From Pseudomonas botevensis (GTDB lineage Bacteria > Pseudomonadota > Gammaproteobacteria > Pseudomonadales > Pseudomonadaceae): a stretch of DNA of 64,000 nucleotides. The stretch's first letter is position 1; every line of letters starts with the position of its first letter. Below, piece after piece: positions 56,852 through 64,000 of this stretch. The stretch lies in the NCBI RefSeq assembly GCF_019145475.1, contig NZ_JAHTKI010000004.1, positions 1 to 64,000 of the forward strand, in the 5' to 3' direction. A program made the position numbers and the translations under genes. Under the pieces are notes generated by a model. The model saw nothing but the letters and a program-made list of their open reading frames with translations, had not been told where the DNA came from and made no database searches.

Positions 56852-57208
56852 ATGGCCAAATCCCTGTTGATTATCAGCCGCCAGTCGCCGTGGTCCGGCC
56901 CGGGCGCCCGCGAGGCGCTGGACATCGTACTGGCCGGCGGCGCATTCGATCTGCCGATCGGCCTGCTGTTTCTCGACGACGGTGTGTTGCAACTGGCCGC
57001 CGGGCAAAACGCCAAGGCCCTGCAGCAGAAAGACCTGAGCGCCAACCTGCAAGCGCTGCCGATGTTCGGCGTCGAAGAGCTGTTCTACTGCGCCGACAGT
57101 GCCAGCCAGCGTGGTCTGGCGAATCTGTCGCTGGACGAGGCACAACCGCTCGCCGCCGAACACATCACCGCCCTTATTGACCGTTACGACCAGGTGATCA
57201 CCCTCTGA
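56852..57208 (+). CDS. tusC: TusC, sulfur-relay subunit
   Basis: A 118-residue DsrF-like subunit of the TusBCD hexamer. 'SLLIISRQSPWSGPGAREAL' and 'LPIGLLFLDDGVLQLAAGQN' match the family. It carries no catalytic Cys and is structural. One bp after tusD; its stop overlaps tusB's ATG. Confidence 0.92.
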   Translation: MAKSLLIISRQSPWSGPGAREALDIVLAGGAFDLPIGLLFLDDGVLQLAAGQNAKALQQKDLSANLQALPMFGVEELFYCADSASQRGLANLSLDEAQPLAAEHITALIDRYDQVITL

Positions 57209-57501
57209 TGCCGACTTTGCATGTGTTGTCTCACTCGCCGTTCGGTGACGAACGCCTGACCAGTTGCCTGCGTCTGCTGGGCGCGGCCGATGCTTTGCTG
57301 TTGTGTGGCGACGCCACCTACGCCTTGCAAGCGGGCACCGCGCCGTTCGAAGCGCTGAATACACGCCGGGTGAAGTTGTTCGTACTCGCCGAAGATGCCG
57401 AGGCGCGTGCCGTTCAGGTGCCGGACTGGGCCGAAGCCGTGGACTACCCGGCCTTCGTCGATCTGTCGATCCATCACGACAAGGTCAACACCTGGCTATG
57501 A
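57208..57501 (+). CDS. tusB: TusB, sulfur-relay subunit
   Basis: A 97-residue DsrH-like subunit; 'LHVLSHSPFGDERLTSCLRL' and 'DALLLCGDATYALQAGTAPF' are the family regions. Completes the TusBCD complex. Overlaps tusC by 1 bp and tusE by 4 bp. Confidence 0.9.
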   Translation: MPTLHVLSHSPFGDERLTSCLRLLGAADALLLCGDATYALQAGTAPFEALNTRRVKLFVLAEDAEARAVQVPDWAEAVDYPAFVDLSIHHDKVNTWL

Positions 57502-57833
57502 ATGCGCTGACCGTCGGCGCCCGCGCCATCGAACTGGACAAGGACGGCTTTCTGGTCGACCTCGATGACTGGTCGGCAGAGGTCGCCAGCGCCCTCGCCG
57601 CTGTCGAGAACATCGAGCTGACCCCCGAGCACTGGGAAGTCCTCGAACTGCTGCGCAGCTTCTATACAGAGTTTCAGCTGTCTCCGGCAACCCGGCCGCT
57701 GATCAAGTACACCGCGCTGAAGCTCGGCCCGGACAAAGGCAACAGCCTGCACCTGAACCGATTGTTCAAAGGCACCCCTGCCAAACTCGCCGCGAAACTG
57801 GCGGGCCTGCCCAAACCGACGAATTGCTTATGA
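57498..57833 (+). CDS. tusE: TusE, DsrC-like sulfur acceptor
   Basis: A 111-residue protein that accepts sulfur from TusD and delivers it to MnmA. The conserved penultimate Cys110 ends the chain in 'PKPTNCL', and 'LDKDGFLVDLDDWSAEVASA' and 'ELLRSFYTEFQLSPATRPLI' are signature blocks. Overlaps tusB by 4 bp and the next gene by 4 bp. Confidence 0.94.
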   Translation: MNALTVGARAIELDKDGFLVDLDDWSAEVASALAAVENIELTPEHWEVLELLRSFYTEFQLSPATRPLIKYTALKLGPDKGNSLHLNRLFKGTPAKLAAKLAGLPKPTNCL

Positions 57834-58831
57834 CCGACTCTCCAGCCCTGACCCTCGAAACGCCCGCCGAACATCCCTTCGCCCAGTTCGTGCGGATCCT
57901 CGGCAAGGGCAAGCGCGGCGCCCGCGACCTGACCCGTGAAGAAGCCCGGCAAGCCATGGGCATGGTGCTGGACGACACGGTCGAGGACACGCAGCTCGGC
58001 GCATTTCTGATGCTGCTGCGGCACAAGGAAGAAAGCGCCGAGGAAATGGCCGGTTTCACCGAAGCCCTGCGCGAGCGTTTGCAGGCGCCAGCGTTGAAGG
58101 TCGATCTGGACTGGCCGACCTACGCCGGCAAAAAACGCCATCTGCCGTGGTATCTCTTGGCTGCCAAGTGCCTGGCGCAGAACGGCGTGCGCATTTTCAT
58201 GCACGGCGGCGGCGCCCACACCGCCGGACGTCTGTACTCCGAACAACTGCTCACAGACTTGAACATCCCGCTGTGCCGCAACTGGCAGCAGGTCGGCAGC
58301 GCGCTGGACAACGGTGGGCTGGCGTTTATGCCGCTGGTGGACTGGGCACCGCAACTGCAAAAGATGATCGACCTGCGCAACACCCTCGGCCTGCGCTCGC
58401 CGATTCATTCGCTGGCGCGGATTCTCAATCCTTTGGGCGCACGCTGCGGCCTGCAAAGCATTTTCCACCCCGGCTATCAGGCGGTGCATCGCGAAGCCAG
58501 TGGCTTGCTCGGCGACATGGCGATTGTGGTCAAGGGTGACGGCGGCGAAATCGAGATCAACCCGGACGCCGACAGCCACCTGTACGGCACCACGGGCGGC
58601 GTGAGCTGGGACGAGGAATGGCCACAGTTATCCGCCCAGCGCCACGTCAAACCGGCCTCGCTGGACGTCGAGCATTTGAAAGCGGTGTGGCGGGGTGAGG
58701 TGGTCGACAGCTATCCGCAAATGGCACTGATTTCGACCATGGCCCTGGCGCTGCGCGGTTTGGGACAACCCCGTGAACAGGCCTTCGAAACCGCTGAAAA
58801 ATACTGGGCCGCACGGAACACATCGATCTAG
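57830..58831 (+). CDS. ybiB: YbiB/TrpD2-like protein
   Basis: A 333-residue protein with the fold of anthranilate phosphoribosyltransferase. 'LGKGKRGARDLTREEARQAM' and 'NGVRIFMHGGGAHTAGRLYS' are characteristic. The PRPP-loop of true TrpD is replaced, so it is not a tryptophan enzyme; YbiB binds nucleic acids and dimers of it are known. Coupled to tusE by 4-bp overlap, consistent with a tRNA-related role. Confidence 0.9.
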   Translation: MTDSPALTLETPAEHPFAQFVRILGKGKRGARDLTREEARQAMGMVLDDTVEDTQLGAFLMLLRHKEESAEEMAGFTEALRERLQAPALKVDLDWPTYAGKKRHLPWYLLAAKCLAQNGVRIFMHGGGAHTAGRLYSEQLLTDLNIPLCRNWQQVGSALDNGGLAFMPLVDWAPQLQKMIDLRNTLGLRSPIHSLARILNPLGARCGLQSIFHPGYQAVHREASGLLGDMAIVVKGDGGEIEINPDADSHLYGTTGGVSWDEEWPQLSAQRHVKPASLDVEHLKAVWRGEVVDSYPQMALISTMALALRGLGQPREQAFETAEKYWAARNTSI

Positions 58832-58922
58832 TCGATCATTTGCGCCCGATCTTTGCGCTTTTTGTTCGAACTCATCGGAATAGACTCCACTCCAACGATT
58901 ATTGGTTTCTGGAGTCTTGATC

Positions 58923-59924
58923 ATGGGTTTACTCGTCGATGGCCACTGGCAGGACAAGTGGTACGAAAGCAGCAAGGATGGCGCCTTCCAGCGCGAACAG
59001 GCGCAGCGACGCAACTGGGTCACCGTTGACGGCCAACCCGGCCCGAGCGGGGACGGCGGATTTACCGCCGAGGCCGGGCGCTATCACCTCTATGTGTCAT
59101 TGGCCTGTCCGTGGGCACATCGCACGCTGATCCTGCGCAAACTCAAAGGCCTGGAAGGACTGATCGACGTTTCGGTGGTCAGTTGGCTGATGCTGGAAAA
59201 CGGCTGGACGTTCGACAAGACGCTCGGCTCCACTGGCGACAAACTCGACGATTTCGAATTCATGCACCAGCGCTACACCGCCGACACCGCCGATTACACC
59301 GGGCGCGTGACCGTGCCGGTGCTGTGGGACAAGCAGCTCAAGCGCATCGTCAGCAATGAATCGGCGGAAATCATCCGCATGTTCAACAGCGCCTTCAACG
59401 ACCTGACCGGTAACGACCTGGACTTCTACCCGGCCCCCCTGCGCAGCGAGATCGATGCGCTGAACGAGCGGATCTACCCGGCGGTCAACAACGGCGTTTA
59501 TCGCGCCGGGTTCGCCACCTCACAGAATGCCTATGAAGCGGCGTTCGATGATGTGTTCGCCGAACTGGATCACCTCGAACAGCTTCTGACTGCCAATCGT
59601 TACCTGACCGGCGAGTACCTGACCGAGGCGGACGTTCGCCTGTTCACCACCCTGATTCGCTTCGACGCGGTGTATCACGGGCACTTCAAGTGCAACCTGC
59701 GACGGATTGCCGATTATCCGAACCTGTCGAACTGGCTGCGTGAGATGTATCAGGTGCCGGGCGTCGCGCAGACCGTGGACTTCACCCACATCAAGCACCA
59801 CTACTACGCCAGCCACAGGACCATCAACCCGACGGGCGTGGTGCCGAAGGGGCCGGAGCAGGACTTCAGTGTGGCCCATGACCGGGCGCGTTTGAGCGGA
59901 AAAGGGGTCTGGAAGCGGGATTGA
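58923..59924 (+). CDS. yqjG: Glutathionyl-hydroquinone reductase (Xi-class GST)
   Basis: A 333-residue enzyme that reduces glutathionyl-hydroquinones. Catalytic Cys62 is in 'LYVSLACPWAHRTL', followed by the thioredoxin-like N-domain and a helical C-domain ('YRAGFATSQNAYEAAFDDVF'). 'HIKHHYYASHRTINPTGVVP' near the end is Xi-class specific. ATG at 58923 is used. A REPIN follows. Confidence 0.93.
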   Translation: MGLLVDGHWQDKWYESSKDGAFQREQAQRRNWVTVDGQPGPSGDGGFTAEAGRYHLYVSLACPWAHRTLILRKLKGLEGLIDVSVVSWLMLENGWTFDKTLGSTGDKLDDFEFMHQRYTADTADYTGRVTVPVLWDKQLKRIVSNESAEIIRMFNSAFNDLTGNDLDFYPAPLRSEIDALNERIYPAVNNGVYRAGFATSQNAYEAAFDDVFAELDHLEQLLTANRYLTGEYLTEADVRLFTTLIRFDAVYHGHFKCNLRRIADYPNLSNWLREMYQVPGVAQTVDFTHIKHHYYASHRTINPTGVVPKGPEQDFSVAHDRARLSGKGVWKRD

Positions 59925-59944
59925 ATATTGCGTTGAATTGAACG

Positions 59945-60024
59945 CCCTTTCGCGAGCAAGCCCGCTCCCACATGTGATCTGAGTTCGACTCGATCTGATG
60001 TGGGAGCGGGCTTGCTCGCGAAGG
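59945..60024. repeat. REPIN with two near-perfect inverted REP arms
   Basis: TTCGCGAGCAAGCCCGCTCC-CACAT is followed, after a 24-bp spacer, by its exact reverse complement ending CGCGAA, both with flanking CCC/GGG. This is a more intact copy than the one at 5799-5891. Confidence 0.95.
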
Positions 60025-60038
60025 GACAACGCGATCTG

Positions 60039-61433
60039 TCAGACCTGGCCCTGAGCCCCTTCGAACCACGCCAGTTTCTCGCGCAGTTGCACCACTTCGC
60101 CGACGATCACCAGGGTCGGCGCATGCACTTCATGCTCCGCCACCAGTTTCGGCAAATCGGCCAAAGTGCCGGTGAACACCCGCTGATTGACCGTGGTGCC
60201 CTGCTGGATCAGCGCCGCCGGGGTATCCGCCCCGCGACCGTGCCTGATCAACTGCTCGCAGATGACCGGCAGGCCCACCAGGCCCATGTAGAACACCAGG
60301 GTCTGCGCGGGCGCGACGAGGTCGGCCCAAGGCAGATCGGTGGAGCCGTCCTTCAGATGCCCGGTGACGAAACGCACCGACTGCGCGTAATCACGGTGGG
60401 TCAGCGGAATCCCGGCATAAGCCGCACATCCGCTGGCCGCCGTGATGCCCGGCACGACCTGGAACGGGATGCCATGGGCCGCCAGTTCCTCGATCTCCTC
60501 GCCGCCACGACCGAAGATGAACGGATCGCCACCTTTCAACCGCACCACGCGCTTGCCGGCTTTCGCCAACTCCACCAGTTGCTGGTTGATCTGATCCTGC
60601 GGCACCGCATGATCGGCGCGGCGCTTGCCGACGTAAACGCGCTCGGCATCACGCCGGCACAGTTCAAGAATCACCGGCGCCACCAGACGGTCGTACAGCA
60701 CCACATCGGCTTGCTGCATCAGACGCAGCGCGCGGAAGGTCAGCAGGTCCGGATCACCCGGCCCGGCACCCACCAGATACACCTCACCGGTCGTGATAGC
60801 GGCATCGCCGTCGATTTTCGCCTGCAACAGACGCTCGGCCTCGGCGCCCTGCCCGGCCAGTTGCCGGTCGGCAATCGGGCCTTGAAACACGTCTTCCCAG
60901 AAACCACGACGCTGATTCACATCCGGAAACAGGTTTTTCACCTGATGACGGAAGCGCGCGGCGAGGCCGGCCAGATGGCCGTAGGTCGAAGGAATCCAGG
61001 TTTCGATCTTGGCGCGGATCAGCCGCGCCAGCACCGGCGCATCGCCGCCACTGGACACGGCGATAATCAGCGGTGACCGATCGACAATGGCCGGAAAGAT
61101 CACGCTGCACAGCGCAGGCGCATCCACCACGTTGACCGGTACGCCACGCCGATGGGCATCGGCGGACACTTGGGCATTGAGCGCTTCATCGTCGGTGGCG
61201 GCGATGATCAGCCCGCAACCGTCCAGATCCGTTTCGACGTAACCACGCAGCAGGCATTCGCCCTTGCTGGCAGCGACCAGCTCGCGCAGTTGCGTTTCGA
61301 TTTCAGGTGCGACCACCCGCAGCAGCGCACCGGCGTCGGCCAGCAGGCGGGATTTGCGCAAGGCAATTTCCCCCCCACCGACGACCAACACACGACTGCC
61401 GCGCAGGTTGTGAAACAGCGGCAGATATTTCAT
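60039..61433 (-). CDS. cysG: Siroheme synthase CysG (methyltransferase + dehydrogenase/ferrochelatase)
   Basis: A 464-residue trifunctional enzyme that makes siroheme from uroporphyrinogen III. The N-terminal NAD(P)-binding domain begins '[20 protein letters not shown]', and the C-terminal SAM-dependent uroporphyrinogen methyltransferase contains '[20 protein letters not shown]' and '[20 protein letters not shown]'. Its start abuts the serS stop, so the two are co-transcribed. Confidence 0.96.
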   Translation of the reverse strand: MKYLPLFHNLRGSRVLVVGGGEIALRKSRLLADAGALLRVVAPEIETQLRELVAASKGECLLRGYVETDLDGCGLIIAATDDEALNAQVSADAHRRGVPVNVVDAPALCSVIFPAIVDRSPLIIAVSSGGDAPVLARLIRAKIETWIPSTYGHLAGLAARFRHQVKNLFPDVNQRRGFWEDVFQGPIADRQLAGQGAEAERLLQAKIDGDAAITTGEVYLVGAGPGDPDLLTFRALRLMQQADVVLYDRLVAPVILELCRRDAERVYVGKRRADHAVPQDQINQQLVELAKAGKRVVRLKGGDPFIFGRGGEEIEELAAHGIPFQVVPGITAASGCAAYAGIPLTHRDYAQSVRFVTGHLKDGSTDLPWADLVAPAQTLVFYMGLVGLPVICEQLIRHGRGADTPAALIQQGTTVNQRVFTGTLADLPKLVAEHEVHAPTLVIVGEVVQLREKLAWFEGAQGQV

Positions 61434-62726
<1,293 letters not shown>

Positions 62727-62729
62727 TTA

Positions 62730-63104
62730 TCAAAGTTTGGTCAGGGACAGGCCGGCCCAGGTGGCGAGCAGCCCGCCGAATACGCTGATGGCCGCATAGC
62801 CCAGGGCCAGCGGCACTTGCCCGCTTTCCAGCAAGCGCACCGTATCCAGTGAAAAGGATGAAAAAGTCGTCAGCCCCCCGAGGAAGCCGACCATCAACCC
62901 GGCGCGCACCTCGATCGGCACCTCCGGGCGTATCAAAAACAGACCGTACAACACACCGATCAGCAGACAGCCCACGATATTAACGGCGAGCGTCGCGGTA
63001 TAGAAGTGCCGTGGCCAATTGGCGTTGACCCAATTGCCGGTGGCGAAGCGCAACAAGGTGCCGGCAATGCCGCCGACCGAGACGGCAACAATCAATGGAA
63101 TCAC
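62730..63104 (-). CDS. crcB: Fluoride exporter CrcB
   Basis: A 124-residue four-helix Fluc channel. '[20 protein letters not shown]' contains the Thr/Ser-lined pore motif and '[17 protein letters not shown]' the first helix. It lowers cytoplasmic fluoride. It overlaps the rarA stop by 4 bp and has no room for its own fluoride riboswitch, so it depends on the rarA promoter. Confidence 0.95.
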   Translation of the reverse strand: MIPLIVAVSVGGIAGTLLRFATGNWVNANWPRHFYTATLAVNIVGCLLIGVLYGLFLIRPEVPIEVRAGLMVGFLGGLTTFSSFSLDTVRLLESGQVPLALGYAAISVFGGLLATWAGLSLTKL

Positions 63105-64000
63105 GGTTTTCTCCGCTGCCGGGGGCTTAGACGGTCAAGTTGGGCGAGGTGGTTGAGCTTCTCGCCGATCTTCAACTCCAGGCCACGGGGCACCGGTTGG
63201 TAGAACGGAATCGGATCGAGTTCTTCCGGGAAATAGTCTTCGCCGGCGGCATAGGCGTCCGGCTCATCATGGGCATAACGGTATTCGTCGCCGTAACCCA
63301 GCTGCTTCATCAGCTTGGTCGGGGCGTTGCGCAGGTGCAGCGGCACTTCCAGCGAGCCGTATTCGGCGGCGGCACGCAGTGCGGTCTTGAAGCCCATGTA
63401 AACCGCGTTGCTTTTCGGCGCGCAGGCCAGATAGGTGATGGCCTGCGCCACCGCCAGTTCGCCTTCGGGGCTGCCGAGACGCTCCTGCACTTCCCACGCC
63501 GCCAGGCACAGGCTCAGGGCACGGGGGTCGGCGTTGCCGATGTCTTCGCTGGCCATGCGCACCACACGCCGGGCCAGGTACAGCGGATCGCAGCCGCCGT
63601 CGATCATCCGCGCGAACCAGTACAGCGCGCCATCGGGATTGGAGCCGCGCACCGATTTGTGCAGCGCGGAAATCTGGTCGTAGAAGGCTTCGCCACCCTT
63701 GTCGAAACGTCGGCGGGTGTCGCCGAGCAGACTTTGCAGCAGCTCGGTGCCCATCTCGCTGTTGTCTTCGGCCAGGTCCGAAGCGTTCTCCAGCAGATTG
63801 AGCAGGCGTCGGCCATCACCGTCGGCGGCCGACAGCAGCATCTGGAACCCTTCATCGCTGAGGGTCAGATTGCGTTTGCCCAGGCCTCGCTCTTCGGTCA
63901 GCGCGCGATGCACCAGTTTGCGCAACGCTGTTTCGTCGAGGCTCTTGAGCACGTAGACCCGCGCCCGCGACAACAGCGCGTTGTTCAATTCGAACGAAGG
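63101..64000 (-). CDS. rarA: RarA/MgsA replication-associated recombination protein (5' end beyond window)
   Basis: The visible 299 residues are the C-terminal two thirds of a clamp-loader-like AAA+ ATPase. The start lies past 64000. Visible parts are the sensor-type '[20 protein letters not shown]' (Arg finger region), '[20 protein letters not shown]' and '[20 protein letters not shown]'. The Walker motifs are outside the window. RarA acts at stalled replication forks. Confidence 0.95.
   Translation of the reverse strand, partial: PSFELNNALLSRARVYVLKSLDETALRKLVHRALTEERGLGKRNLTLSDEGFQMLLSAADGDGRRLLNLLENASDLAEDNSEMGTELLQSLLGDTRRRFDKGGEAFYDQISALHKSVRGSNPDGALYWFARMIDGGCDPLYLARRVVRMASEDIGNADPRALSLCLAAWEVQERLGSPEGELAVAQAITYLACAPKSNAVYMGFKTALRAAAEYGSLEVPLHLRNAPTKLMKQLGYGDEYRYAHDEPDAYAAGEDYFPEELDPIPFYQPVPRGLELKIGEKLNHLAQLDRLSPRQRRKP

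Noticed and set aside
63105-63300. Fluoride riboswitch upstream of crcB
   Set aside because: crcB overlaps the rarA stop by 4 bp, so there is no non-coding leader.

Overview
The window is about 62-64% GC, densely coded DNA from a fluorescent-group Pseudomonas (P. fluorescens / P. koreensis type). Three things point there: gene content (tusDCBE-ybiB, cysG-serS-crcB-rarA, ftrA/rhodanese, periplasmic AroQ, the 'AEGGSDRL' repeat protein), the intergenic REP palindromes of the type GTGGGAGCGGGCTTGCTCGC, and the regulatory motifs (ArgR-like, LexA-like, RsmA/E-like). No rRNA, tRNA, CRISPR array, prophage or insertion sequence was seen. The species call is inference.

Layout. 0-10 kb: Nramp metal transporter with a (CCCAAT)7 tract after its stop, a chalcone-isomerase-like protein, a membrane protein, an exported protein, an esterase, an AstE-like M14 hydrolase and an AotJ-like arginine/ornithine binding protein with a candidate ArgR site, a rhodanese divergent from ftrA, then cobF and a phosphatase-fold gene. 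10-19.5 kb: an unrecognised catabolic cluster made of an RpiR regulator with its own palindrome, cysteine hydrolase, glutamine-synthetase-like ligase, N-formylglutamate amidohydrolase-like enzyme, APC permease, two different arginine N-succinyltransferase paralogues, a PEP-mutase/oxaloacetate-decarboxylase family enzyme and a LysR regulator. 19.5-28.5 kb: DinB, PLP enzyme, isoprenylcysteine methyltransferase-like protein, HAD phosphatase, receiver protein, rRNA-methyltransferase-like gene, a LuxR regulator divergent from a frameshifted potF-like gene and a P1 peptidase, then a well-structured candidate small RNA at about 27.47-27.61 kb. 28.5-39 kb: small exported proteins, YceI, LysR/amidase pair, MATE pump, periplasmic chorismate mutase, 13-residue repeat protein, diguanylate cyclase, lipoproteins, cytochrome c. 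39-51.5 kb: MocR/EamA pair, AraC/AhpD-like pair, SulP transporter, several lipoproteins, TetR, LprI-like protein, second cysteine hydrolase, gamma-glutamyltransferase, Ogt. 51.5-55 kb: NudK, a leaderless GH18 chitinase and a leaderless AA10 LPMO, and upstream of them a LexA-type box facing a GNAT gene. 55-64 kb: DUF1275 protein, tusDCBE-ybiB, glutathionyl-hydroquinone reductase, a REPIN, then cysG, serS, crcB and the C-terminal part of rarA running off the end.

Most interesting are: (i) the chitinase/LPMO pair without signal peptides, next to an SOS-like box and an RsmA/E-like leader hairpin; (ii) the amino-acid or amine cluster at 10.1-18.4 kb combining glutamylation-type and succinylation-type enzymes; (iii) the structured RNA at 27.5 kb; (iv) the ArgR-like site upstream of the AotJ-like protein; (v) the 8 x 39-bp in-frame repeat gene.
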